This document shows, one piece after another, positions 50,273 through 59,084 of a stretch of DNA of 64,000 nt (the stretch's first letter is position 1; each line of letters begins with the position of its first letter). The notes under the pieces were generated by a model. It did no database searches. It was not told the origin of the DNA and worked only from the letters and a program-made list of their open reading frames with translations. The DNA is from DASVTU01 sp036387415 (GTDB lineage Bacteria > Acidobacteriota > Blastocatellia > Pyrinomonadales > Pyrinomonadaceae): contig DASVTU010000039.1 in assembly GCA_036387415.1 (NCBI GenBank), positions 248,001 to 312,000 of the forward strand. The letters are read 5' to 3'. The translations under genes were made by a program, and so were the position numbers.

Positions 50273-52246
50273 TCAGGCGACGCTCAAGGGCGCGTCGTGG
50301 AGTTCGGCGGCTTCGTGTTCCGCCGTCGGCGTTGCGGCATCGACGAAACGACGATGCCAGGATTCAAACATAAAGAGCGTCCAGAGTTGCGTCGAATGGT
50401 CGCGACGCCCGCGCGTGTGTTCGTCGAAGAGGAGGTCGATGTAGCGCGGGTCGAAGTAGCCGCGCTGTCGTGCCTGTCGGTCTGTGAGCAGGTCGCGGAT
50501 TTGGTCGCGGAGTTCGTGGTTAATCCATTGTTCGATGGGAACTCCGAAGCCTTGCTTGGGACGCGTGAGCAGTTCGTCGGGGACAAGACCACTGACGGCG
50601 CGTTTGAAGATGCTCTTGGTTTCCGTGCCGTTGAGTTTGAGCGCGGCGGGGATGCGCGTGCAGACGAACTCAATCAACTTGTGGTCGAGCAGCGGCGCAC
50701 GCGTCTCCAGAGAGACGGCCATGCTCATGCGGTCAACTTTGGTCAGGATGTCGCCGGGCAAGTAGGTCTTGCTGTCGAGATAGAGCAGCGCGTCGAGCGG
50801 TTCATCTGTGCCGACGCTTGAGGCGATGGCGCGGAAGTTTTCGATGGCGCGCGTGTCGAGTTGTTCGGCGCAGAGTTTTTGATAAAAGTCTGCTGCGTAG
50901 AGCGAGGGCTTGTTGAGCGAGGTGAAGGCCGAAACGCTGTCGATGTAACGTTCGAGCGGGTCGAGCGCGACGTTGTTGAGGAAGTTTCGTCCCCACGCGC
51001 CGTGCGGGAGTCGTCGGCTAAAGGGCTGCATCACGCCGCGCCGGAAGGCACGCGGGAGACGCGCGAAGCCGCCGCGCTGTTGGTCTGTGAGATAACGCGT
51101 GTAGCCTGCAAAGAGTTCGTCGCCGCCATCGCCGGAGAGCGCGACGGTGACGTGCTCGCGCGCCAACTTCGAGACCATGTAAGTCGGAAGCGCGGAGGAA
51201 TCGGCAAACGGCTCGTCGAAATGCCAGACGAGTTCGTCAACCACCCGGCAGATGTCGGGCGTGACGACGAATTCGTGGTGGTCTGTGCCGAAGTGTTTGG
51301 CGGCGAGGCGCGCGTGACGCAGTTCGTTGTAGCTGTCTTCGTGGAAGCCGATGGAGAAGGTCTTGACGGGCTGACCCATGTGCCGCGCCATGAGGCCGAC
51401 GACGGTGCTCGAATCAATGCCGCCGGAGAGAAACGCGCCGAGCGGCACGTCCGCAACGAGACGCACGCGCACCGCCTCATCAAGCAACGCGCGCAACTCT
51501 TCGAGCAGACTCTCCTCGCTTCGCGCGTCGGCCTCTGCAATCGGCGTAAACGGAAAATCCCAGTACCGTTCGACACGCGCTTCGCGGCTGCTGTCGGGCG
51601 TGAATCGAAGATGATACCCCGGCGGAAGTTTGTACACGTCGCGGAAAATCGTGAGCGGGTCGGGCACGTAGCCGAACGAGATGTATGCGTCGAGGGCTTC
51701 CGTATTGATTTCGCGGCGAAACTCCGGGTGCTCGATGAGAGATTTGAGTTCGGAGCCGAAGATGAGCGTGCCGCGCGGGGTCACTGTGTAGTAGAGCGGT
51801 TTCTTTCCGGCACGGTCGCGCGCGATGAAGAGTTCGCGGCGCGCGTCGTCCCAGAGCGCGAAGGCGAACATGCCGCGCAGGTGTTCTACGCAACCCGCGC
51901 CGTATTCTTCGTAGGCGTAGAGGATGGTTTCGGTGTCGGAGTTGGTTTGAAAGCGACAGCCGCGCGCTTCGAGTTGGCGGCGGAGTTCGCGGTAGTTGTA
52001 AATCTCTCCGTTGAAGACGACGGTTAAGCGTCCGTCGCTGTTCGACATCGGTTGGTGTCCGCCCGCGAGGTCGATGATGGAGAGACGACGCATGCCGAGC
52101 GCCGCCACGCCGCCGACAACGCGCGTCCCCTGATCATCCGGCCCGCGATGCGCGATGCGTCGGCACATGCGGTCGAGCACGACGGCGCAGGCGTCCGCAC
52201 CCGCACGCAAATTCTCTTGACCAACAAATCCAGCGATGCCGCACAT
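50273..52246 (-). CDS. asnB: Asparagine-synthase-like amidotransferase, second copy
   Basis: 657 residues, ATG at 52246. Cys2 of MCGIAGFVGQE is the glutaminase nucleophile; AHRGPDDQG and FNGEIYNYRELRRQLEARG follow. The synthetase part has LSGGIDSSTVVGLMARHMG and VALSGDGGDELFAGYTRY. It is clearly related to the copy at 40272-42281 but differs in the C-terminal half, so the two probably act on different sugars or one makes asparagine. The exosortase-locus amidotransferases are the closest known group. The Gly-Asp-Gly-Gly-Asp-Glu form here is closer to genuine asparagine synthases. Confidence 0.9.
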   Translation of the reverse strand: MCGIAGFVGQENLRAGADACAVVLDRMCRRIAHRGPDDQGTRVVGGVAALGMRRLSIIDLAGGHQPMSNSDGRLTVVFNGEIYNYRELRRQLEARGCRFQTNSDTETILYAYEEYGAGCVEHLRGMFAFALWDDARRELFIARDRAGKKPLYYTVTPRGTLIFGSELKSLIEHPEFRREINTEALDAYISFGYVPDPLTIFRDVYKLPPGYHLRFTPDSSREARVERYWDFPFTPIAEADARSEESLLEELRALLDEAVRVRLVADVPLGAFLSGGIDSSTVVGLMARHMGQPVKTFSIGFHEDSYNELRHARLAAKHFGTDHHEFVVTPDICRVVDELVWHFDEPFADSSALPTYMVSKLAREHVTVALSGDGGDELFAGYTRYLTDQQRGGFARLPRAFRRGVMQPFSRRLPHGAWGRNFLNNVALDPLERYIDSVSAFTSLNKPSLYAADFYQKLCAEQLDTRAIENFRAIASSVGTDEPLDALLYLDSKTYLPGDILTKVDRMSMAVSLETRAPLLDHKLIEFVCTRIPAALKLNGTETKSIFKRAVSGLVPDELLTRPKQGFGVPIEQWINHELRDQIRDLLTDRQARQRGYFDPRYIDLLFDEHTRGRRDHSTQLWTLFMFESWHRRFVDAATPTAEHEAAELHDAPLSVA

Positions 52247-52262
52247 CGTAAAATTTCGTCCT

Positions 52263-53798
52263 CTAGCTCAAAGTGTCCGCAGCTCTTTTCCAGAGCGTGC
52301 GGCGTTGCAACTGCTCGAACCTCTCACGAATCGCCTGACGCTCATCGAGCGTCAACATTCCGGTCACAACAATCGCTGACAAGTAGACCAACGCGAACAC
52401 GACGCCACACAAGGCGAGCGACACGAACGGCCTGGCATCCGACATCAACACGCGTGCAAAGTGCGCCGCTGCGCCCGCCGCGACCGATGCCAGCGCAATC
52501 TTCCCGATGTCCGTCAACAACACGGCGTCGCGTCGTTCGACGCCGAGCACGCGCGCCATCTTGTGCGCCGTGATGAAACGCTCGACGACGTTGACGGCGA
52601 CCGCTGCCGTTATCGCGCCGACAAGACCGTAAGCGCGCACGCCCGACCAGACCGCGACGATGAAGACCAACAGCATACAGATACGCAGCTTGAGAATGTA
52701 GTGGCGGTATTCGGCGAAAGCGCGTATCACAGGGTCGGTCGCGCTTGCCATGATGCCGAGCGGAATCAAGACTAAGTTAATGGCGAAAATCGGCCAACTC
52801 TCGATGTATTGCTCTGTAAAGAGTACGACGATGAATTCGCGCGCAAAGAGCAGCAGGAAGACAAACAGCGGCAAATAGACGAACGCGAGTTTTCGCATCA
52901 TGCGCGCTGTCAGTTCGACGATTTCGCGGCGCGTGCCGTACTTCTGCAAGTAGCTGACGCGCGGCTGCATCACTTGTCCGACAGCATCGCTCAGCATCGG
53001 GACGAGTGGAATGTTGAAGCAGCCGACCGCGTAAATCGCGTACATCGCCGCGCCGAAGCGATGCGAAACGAAGTAGTTGTCGAGGTAGGCGTACATCGTA
53101 AAGAGCACCGCCGACAGACCGAGCGGCAAGGCGTAACTCAACTGACGGCGCATCATCGACCATTCGTAGCCGCGCCAGAACGCGCCGAAACGCGAACGCA
53201 GATAGACGAGCATGACGAGCGTTTGCAACGTCCCCTGCACTATCGCCGCATAAATCAACGCCTCGACGGTCGGATACAACAGCGCCACCGCGATAAACAG
53301 CCCCGACTTCGTTAAACGCGCGCCGACGATAAATGCCACCGCCCATTTCAAATCCTGATGCGCGACCGCGATGGTTTCAATGAAGTACGAGACGACCCAT
53401 AACAGAATCGCGACGCCGACGAGCGGCGCAAGTCGCGTCAACTCTCCGTTGTTGAGGATGGCCGCCATGAGTCCGGGCTGAAGCGTGAGCAGGAGGCACG
53501 CCGCCGCTCCGACGAAGAAGTGAAAAAGCAGAATGTTGAAGACCACCTGCCCCGCGCGTTCCGGCTCGCGCGGCAGAAAATAGAACGCGCTCAAGCCGAA
53601 GCCGAGCGGCAACACGAAGACCGCGCTATCGACGAGCAGAAAGACCTGTTTATAAAATCCGTACTCGGTCTGGTCGAGACGACGCACCAGCAGCAGCGGC
53701 AACGCAAACGCAAGCGCGAAGGCAAACGTCTTTGCCAACATCACCCACGCCGCGCGCACCGTCAGCGACGTTTCCTTTTTTGCTGCTTCAGTCGTCAA
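52263..53798 (-). CDS. Wzx-like lipid-linked oligosaccharide flippase
   Basis: 511 residues. The start is TTG at 53798 with GAGG eight bases upstream; the first ATG would lie 19 codons in, after the beginning of helix 1. About 12-14 membrane segments and the family pattern RLDQTEYGFYKQVFL (MOP/Polysacc_synt superfamily). It moves the lipid-linked repeat units across the inner membrane for polymerisation. The GT2 gene is 18 bases upstream. Its use of TTG may lower expression. Confidence 0.88.
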   Translation of the reverse strand: MTTEAAKKETSLTVRAAWVMLAKTFAFALAFALPLLLVRRLDQTEYGFYKQVFLLVDSAVFVLPLGFGLSAFYFLPREPERAGQVVFNILLFHFFVGAAACLLLTLQPGLMAAILNNGELTRLAPLVGVAILLWVVSYFIETIAVAHQDLKWAVAFIVGARLTKSGLFIAVALLYPTVEALIYAAIVQGTLQTLVMLVYLRSRFGAFWRGYEWSMMRRQLSYALPLGLSAVLFTMYAYLDNYFVSHRFGAAMYAIYAVGCFNIPLVPMLSDAVGQVMQPRVSYLQKYGTRREIVELTARMMRKLAFVYLPLFVFLLLFAREFIVVLFTEQYIESWPIFAINLVLIPLGIMASATDPVIRAFAEYRHYILKLRICMLLVFIVAVWSGVRAYGLVGAITAAVAVNVVERFITAHKMARVLGVERRDAVLLTDIGKIALASVAAGAAAHFARVLMSDARPFVSLALCGVVFALVYLSAIVVTGMLTLDERQAIRERFEQLQRRTLWKRAADTLS

Positions 53799-53816
53799 TC
53801 CCGTCTTGTCCTCGAT

Positions 53817-55031
53817 TTAAGTTTTGACGTGGAGGTTGCTACCCGTCTCGTCAAGTAAGTTCTCCACGGTCGCGGGTTCGCGAATCGGTTCCCAACGCGC
53901 GAAGCGTTCGCCGCGCAGAAATTTGTAAGCCGCCACCACCGACGCGACGTTGGCGAGCACGAAGTATTGCGGCAAGGCCAGCAGTCCGATTTTCAGGCCC
54001 GCGCGTTCGAGCAGCCAACCGAAAAAGGCCGACGCGTAGAAGGCCAACTGCCCCGCGAGCATCAGTAGATAGAAGAAAGAATGGCGCGCGAGCGCGACGG
54101 ACGCGACGAACGTCGCCGCGAGAAAAAACGGCACAAGGTAGCGCATCACCTTATGCGAAAGGAGTTGGACGGCGTAGAAACCACTTCGCAGAGGATTCAA
54201 CATGGCGCGATGCCGCCACAGGTCTGTGTAAGTCTGTGTGATAACACGCACGCGCATGCTTAGTTCGCGGCTCGGCTGCCTGTTCGTCTCCTCCGTGCAA
54301 ACGGCGTCAGGTTCGTAGACGGCGCGCAAGCCCTGTTCGACCATCTTGGTGGCGATGATGAAGTCGCTGCACGCCTCGTTGTAGAGCGGCACGTAGGCCG
54401 AACGCCGCACGGCGTAGAGACAACCCGACACACCGATGAGAGAGCAGACGCGGCTTTCGTGTCGCTTCAGAAAGGTTTCATAATTCCAGTAGGAACGCGC
54501 GCCGCTCCCCGTGCTCGAACGTGCCGGGTCAACGTAGACGAGTCGTCCGGCGACGCAACCCACCGACGGGTCTGCGAAGTCGCGCATCATCACACGCAAC
54601 ACGTCGGGCTGATAGAGCGTCGTCGCATCTGAAAAGAGGATGAACTCGCCGCGCGCCTGTTCGACGGCGGCGTTTTGCGCGGCGGTCTTGCCGAGGCGTT
54701 CCGCCTGACGTTGAAGACGAACCCCGCGCGCCGCGTACTCGCGCACAATCTCATCCGTCCGATCGCTCGAACAATCCGACACCACCACCACTTCCATTTT
54801 ATCTTTCGGATAATCGAGTGCGAGCGTGTTCTCCAACTTCGCTGCGATGTCGCGTTCTTCGTTGTAGGCCGTGATGATAATGCTGACGGATGGGGTCAAT
54901 TCGCCGCGACGAATACTGCGCCCGCGCACGCGACTCAACACAGCAATCAGCAACGGATAACCGGCATACGTGTAGACGAGCGCCGCCGCGCTCGACCAAA
55001 AAACGATTTGGGCTATCGCTCCGAAGTTCAT
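53817..55031 (-). CDS. Membrane-bound GT2 glycosyltransferase
   Basis: 404 residues from ATG 55031, overlapping the ligase stop (ATGA). One N-terminal membrane segment, then the GT-A domain (SVSIIITAYNEERDIAAKLE, VVVVSDCSSDRTDEIVR, LFSDATTLYQPDVLR) and three C-terminal membrane segments. The ITQTYTDLWRHRAML stretch stands where processive enzymes have the QxxRW motif, though the match is poor. It is likely an elongating or branch transferase of the exopolysaccharide. Confidence 0.87.
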   Translation of the reverse strand: MNFGAIAQIVFWSSAAALVYTYAGYPLLIAVLSRVRGRSIRRGELTPSVSIIITAYNEERDIAAKLENTLALDYPKDKMEVVVVSDCSSDRTDEIVREYAARGVRLQRQAERLGKTAAQNAAVEQARGEFILFSDATTLYQPDVLRVMMRDFADPSVGCVAGRLVYVDPARSSTGSGARSYWNYETFLKRHESRVCSLIGVSGCLYAVRRSAYVPLYNEACSDFIIATKMVEQGLRAVYEPDAVCTEETNRQPSRELSMRVRVITQTYTDLWRHRAMLNPLRSGFYAVQLLSHKVMRYLVPFFLAATFVASVALARHSFFYLLMLAGQLAFYASAFFGWLLERAGLKIGLLALPQYFVLANVASVVAAYKFLRGERFARWEPIREPATVENLLDETGSNLHVKT

Positions 55032-56590
55032 GCCGTCACCAACGTCCTGCCGGATTCGTCGTACGTGTCTGCCGTCTTGTTCGCTTCCGTCGCCGCTTCT
55101 GCTTTGGAAGCCAACTGCGCGAGGTAGATGCGGCGCAACGCCACGGAGTAGCCGACCAGATAGTAAATGAACCACTCGTACGCGACCGAGGCGAAAAAGC
55201 TGTCAATCATGTAGGCCACGATGCTCGCCTGCAAGGCCACCGAGAGATAATAAAACTTGGAGCCGCGACGCGAAGCAAACGTGTCACGCTCAATTAGTCG
55301 CAGCCGTCGGAGCGGCGTCACGATAAACATCGTGTAGAGCGCGAGCGCGGCCACCCCCATCTCGGAAGAAACCTGCGTGTAAGCATTGTGGCTGACGAGT
55401 TCCCTGATGGACATGATGCGGAAATTTCCGATGCCGACGCCGAACACCGGATTGGCAATCGTCACATAAACCGACCGCCAGAACACCGCCTGTCGAATCG
55501 TGGAAGAACCATTCGGGTCGAGACTGCTGTCAAAAATCGACGCGATGCGATTGCCGTACGCGCCCGGCGCGACGACGAGCACGATGGGCAGAAACAGCAA
55601 CAGCAAGACAGCGATGCCGGAACGATTGCGCCGTCCGAGTTTCCACAAGAGCACCGCCGTCATGCCAATCAAAGCCAGAAATGCGCCGCGCGAAAAAGTC
55701 AGAATCGTTGCCACCAGAAAGAGCAACGCAATCCCGGCGAAGACGAATTTTTTAAGCATGCTGCGCGTGCTTAAAAGCAGGCACAGCGGAAGCGGGATAA
55801 TAGTGACGAGGTGCAGCGCCAGATAGTTTGGATTACTGAACATACCGCCGATGCTGCCCGCGACGCGATAGCCCTCCGTCGTCGCGCGTCCCAGACGATA
55901 GTCGTTGATGGCGTTGACGCTCAACACACAACTCACAGCGAAGGTCAGCAGCAACAACCCTTTCAGGCGCCGTTCCGTACGTACCGCATTCACCATCACG
56001 ACGAACATCACAACAGCCTTGAGCAGACGGTCGGTGAAAATCGCCCATGAATCGACGCGGTTCGTGGCGAGCGGGATGGAGAGCAATCCCGTCAAGGCGA
56101 ATAGCAAGATGATGTTTACTTCGCGCGGTCGCGCAGTGAGCGTGCCTTCGACGACAAATTGCGAAGGGATGTAGATAAAGAGCGTGACGGCGGCCACCCA
56201 GAAAGCCATGCTGGTCGAAACCGACAGGTATTCATAAGGACGAAAATAGAGCACCAACGTAAAGAGAAACAGGCCGACGTACGTCGCGCTATGACCGCGT
56301 TTGTGAATCCATTTGTCCTGCGCGGCGAGAATCGAAACAGCAGAAGATTCGACTGTATCGGATGGCAACCGTGTTGAAGCGGATGATGCGTGCGGAGTTT
56401 CGCTGGAAGGCGCGTAGAAGTTCTGTGCGGCGCGTGGGTTCTGTGCAGCAGGGATGGCGGACGCGCGTGCGCCAGCCCGTTGAGGCCAGGACGCATCGCC
56501 TTCAGCGTCCTCTTCCCAACGCGCTCGTCCGGTGCGGGAGACGGGTTCGTAGTCTGAAACCTGACCGTTCTGGGAGGATAACTCCGGCAT
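55028..56590 (-). CDS. O-antigen-ligase/polymerase family protein (Wzy-like)
   Basis: 520 residues from ATG 56590, chosen for its strong GAGGGG six bases upstream; the frame could start as far as 56698. The first ~100 residues are disordered and rich in Ala, Ser and Pro, then about 10 membrane segments. The large periplasmic loop has TIRQAVFWRSVYVTIAN and NPVFGVGIGNF, followed by SHNAYTQVSSEMG, typical of Wzy_C proteins. It resembles the exosortase-associated O-glycosylation ligase group. It polymerises repeat units or attaches glycan to carrier. The long soluble N-terminus is unusual. Confidence 0.87.
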   Translation of the reverse strand: MPELSSQNGQVSDYEPVSRTGRARWEEDAEGDASWPQRAGARASAIPAAQNPRAAQNFYAPSSETPHASSASTRLPSDTVESSAVSILAAQDKWIHKRGHSATYVGLFLFTLVLYFRPYEYLSVSTSMAFWVAAVTLFIYIPSQFVVEGTLTARPREVNIILLFALTGLLSIPLATNRVDSWAIFTDRLLKAVVMFVVMVNAVRTERRLKGLLLLTFAVSCVLSVNAINDYRLGRATTEGYRVAGSIGGMFSNPNYLALHLVTIIPLPLCLLLSTRSMLKKFVFAGIALLFLVATILTFSRGAFLALIGMTAVLLWKLGRRNRSGIAVLLLLFLPIVLVVAPGAYGNRIASIFDSSLDPNGSSTIRQAVFWRSVYVTIANPVFGVGIGNFRIMSIRELVSHNAYTQVSSEMGVAALALYTMFIVTPLRRLRLIERDTFASRRGSKFYYLSVALQASIVAYMIDSFFASVAYEWFIYYLVGYSVALRRIYLAQLASKAEAATEANKTADTYDESGRTLVTA

Positions 56591-56682
56591 TCTGTTCCCC
56601 TCGCTGCTCGCCAGCGCGACGGCGTGTGGCCTCTGCCGCGACGACCGCATTAGTCGTCCAACATGCCGCTTAAACAGCCACA

Positions 56683-56709
56683 CGGAGGCAGGGGGCACTC
56701 CCGCCTCCG
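56683..56709 (-). terminator. Hairpin between the sigma-like gene and the ligase gene
   Basis: CGGAGGC (56683-56689) and GCCTCCG (56703-56709) form a 7-bp GC-rich stem with a 13-base loop. It lies about 60 bases after the stop of the sigma-like gene. No T run follows, so it could be an attenuator or an mRNA end. Confidence 0.35.
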
Positions 56710-56769
56710 CGTTGGCTATTCATGCGCCCAAGTTCGTAATACGTCGGGCGACGCTGCAAACGAGCACCT

Positions 56770-58005
56770 TCAGACCGCGACGCTCTCCTCATCGCCAACC
56801 AGCACAAGCGTGCGGACACGCTCACGCAGAGCCATCTCGAAGCGACGCGCTTCTTCAATCTCGGAGAAAGAGAGTGCGCGAAGTTGCTGCTCGATGCGGC
56901 GTCGGTAATCGGAAACCAGCGAGTCGGAGACGTTCAGGCGTGCCGCCGCTTCCAACTGCGTGATGTGTACCGGACTAAGATAACAATGCCAGAGCACGCC
57001 GAGCATGCGGTCGTACTGCTTGGTCTTACCGCGCACCGCTTCATGCAATCCCCTCAAAAATCTATCGACGAAGCCCGACACTTCCGATTCGGCCTCGCGC
57101 CTCAAGAGCGACTGTTCGGGATTTTCGCGCCCGTCAACTGGCTCGAAGGCTCTGCCGTTTTCGCTGTCGTCGTCGCTGCCGAGCGGGACGAGATAAATGT
57201 CCATCACGGGTAGCCGCGACATGACGAGACTTCGCAGAGCGCGCACATCCACGGGCGCATCGCAGGCTTCCAAGACGGAGATAATCAAATCCTCAAGGTC
57301 GGAATTACTGATGATAACTTGAGCGTCGCCCGTGCAGCCGACCATGCGCGTATCGCGCGGGCGCACGGGGATGAGTTGGATGCGCTGTTCGAGTTCGTGC
57401 GAGCCCCGACGCGGTTTGTCGTCGCGCCATTCGCTCAGGCCATAGATGCGGTCAACGAGGCGACGATGCGGCTCGTCTTCGGCATTGCCGTGGTAATTGG
57501 CGTTGTCGAGGCGTCGGAAATTGGCGCTCGACTGAATAATGGTCGAGATGCGACGTGCGAGGCGATAGGATTCGGGGTGACGCTTGCGGAGTTCGGCGGT
57601 CAGGAGATTGGTCAGTTCAATCTGCCCGATTTCACATTCAATCTCGGCGTCGGTCATCCCTGTGTCGAGGTAATGTTGAAAGCGCGCTTTGCTGAGGAGT
57701 GTGACGAAGAGTTCCTGCGTCAAATCGATGTAGGCGCTGCCCCGGTCGCCCTCTTCGACGAGCAGACCTGCACTGTGCGACGCGCGCACCAACGGATGAT
57801 TACTGACGAGCCGCCACAATTCCGTCCAAATGCGGCTGACATCGGAACGACGCAGCGATTCGACCCACGGGCCGCTCGTTCGATGTGGACGCTCCGGCGC
57901 ATCCGTCGTCGTGGTGGCGGCGCGCTCCGGCGGGAGTGGCTGTTCTTCTGTGGCGCTAGTCATGGAATCGTTTTGTTGATTGTGATTGGCAGATGTTGCA
58001 GCCAT
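56770..58005 (-). CDS. Divergent sigma-70-like/HTH protein
   Basis: 411 residues from ATG 58005; a GTG at 58044 and an ATG at 57963 are alternatives and none has a clear ribosome binding site. Residues ~85-160 resemble sigma region 2 (AYIDLTQELFVTLLSKARFQ). Residues ~345-395 carry a C-terminal helix-turn-helix like sigma region 4 (SPVHITQLEAAARLNVSDSL, SDYRRRIEQQLRAL). About 170 residues of unknown character separate them, much longer than in ECF sigma factors. It is the first gene of the minus-strand glycan cluster and opposite a small zinc-finger protein. A role as dedicated transcription factor is inferred. Confidence 0.55.
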   Translation of the reverse strand: MAATSANHNQQNDSMTSATEEQPLPPERAATTTTDAPERPHRTSGPWVESLRRSDVSRIWTELWRLVSNHPLVRASHSAGLLVEEGDRGSAYIDLTQELFVTLLSKARFQHYLDTGMTDAEIECEIGQIELTNLLTAELRKRHPESYRLARRISTIIQSSANFRRLDNANYHGNAEDEPHRRLVDRIYGLSEWRDDKPRRGSHELEQRIQLIPVRPRDTRMVGCTGDAQVIISNSDLEDLIISVLEACDAPVDVRALRSLVMSRLPVMDIYLVPLGSDDDSENGRAFEPVDGRENPEQSLLRREAESEVSGFVDRFLRGLHEAVRGKTKQYDRMLGVLWHCYLSPVHITQLEAAARLNVSDSLVSDYRRRIEQQLRALSFSEIEEARRFEMALRERVRTLVLVGDEESVAV

Positions 58006-58635
58006 GTTAATCGTAGTGGAGTCTGCGAGCAAGGGAAAAGACACGGTGAGAATTTTCTAAGGCGCGTAAGGTTAGGGAGGAGTACGGCTGCCCGTGTCTT
58101 CAATATTAATCGACGGATTATGCACCCGGTGGCGTTGGAATGGAAGTTAATTCTTGTCTGTGGCCGGGAATATTGAAGACCGATGCAACCCTCTAGGCTT
58201 TGAAATCGAAGACCTTTTTCGAGGAAACCGCACTGGCCGACCGCGATAGGGGAACAAGGGCGGTCACCGAGAAGGGAATCAAGGAGCGTCGCTCCCTGAT
58301 GACAGAAAGGATGTTAACAGCAAACCCCAAAATGAGCAAACATTTTTTTACACTATCGCCAACATGTTGATAAGAAAAGGAGAAAGAGCGAGAAAATAGG
58401 TGTCGGGGTGGGGCGAAGTTATGGAAAAACGGGATGATTGGGGGTTTCTTTTCCGTGACCAAGCGAAGCGCACGTCCAGAGAGACTGGCTGCCGTGGCTT
58501 TTTTGCCGCCTTGCCCTAGCCTTTGCGTGCTGTGCCTTATCGTGTACGGCGCTTCGGACGACCGGGAAGTTGTACCCGACGCCTCGACCCGGCCACGCTC
58601 AACACGAAATGGACGTACTTTTTAGGAGAACGAAC
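58006..58635. other. Divergent regulatory gap with inverted repeats
   Basis: 630 bases separate the sigma-like gene and the zinc-finger gene. A perfect 12-bp inverted repeat (GTCTTCAATATT 58096-58107, AATATTGAAGAC 58169-58180) is 61 bases apart and close to the sigma-like start. A hairpin ATCA-GGAGC/GCTCC-TGAT lies at 58278-58300. An AT-rich stretch with TTTTTTT is at 58340-58350. No gene was seen. The repeat could be an operator pair or a leader RNA stem. Confidence 0.5.
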
Positions 58636-58968
58636 ATGCTTTGTTCAAGCACAGCCACGTTTCGCAAAATGAAAACCTGCCCTTCCGCAGAGACTCTGGT
58701 GCTCTACGGAGAGGCGCGACTTGTGCGAGGAGTCAAGCGAAAAGTGGCCGCGCATCTCGCGACATGCGATTTCTGCGATGCAGAAATGCACTTACTTAAA
58801 ACCCATCCGCCAAAGTATGAACCCGTGTCGGGCGTGCCGGAAGCGGTCGCCATGCCCGCCGCGTTGCGTCGTCTAGCGTCCGATTTGATGGCCGAACCAA
58901 GCCGCGCTCTGACATTTTTCCTCGAATTGACCTTTGAACGGGAGCGTTTAACACTGACCGACGCCTAA
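58636..58968 (+). CDS. Small HxxxCxxC zinc-finger protein (anti-sigma-like)
   Basis: 110 residues from ATG 58636, chosen for AGGAG seven bases upstream; longer starts lack it. The N-terminal part has CPSAETLVLYGEARLVRG and then His40-x3-Cys44-x2-Cys47 (AAHLATCDFCDAE), the zinc-binding pattern of ZAS-type anti-sigma factors. There is no membrane segment, so it would be a soluble regulator. The C-terminal half has an amphipathic FLELTFERERLTLTD. It faces the sigma-like gene across a shared regulatory gap. A partner relation is inferred. Confidence 0.65.
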   Translation: MLCSSTATFRKMKTCPSAETLVLYGEARLVRGVKRKVAAHLATCDFCDAEMHLLKTHPPKYEPVSGVPEAVAMPAALRRLASDLMAEPSRALTFFLELTFERERLTLTDA

Positions 58969-59084
58969 AACGCTTCCCTCCCCCGTCCTCATCTCGCTAC
59001 AAGCCCCCACACTCTCACACACGTCCGTCAATTCTCAAGATTGACCGACGCCTCCGTCTGCCCGAATCGTCTACGGCGAACGCG

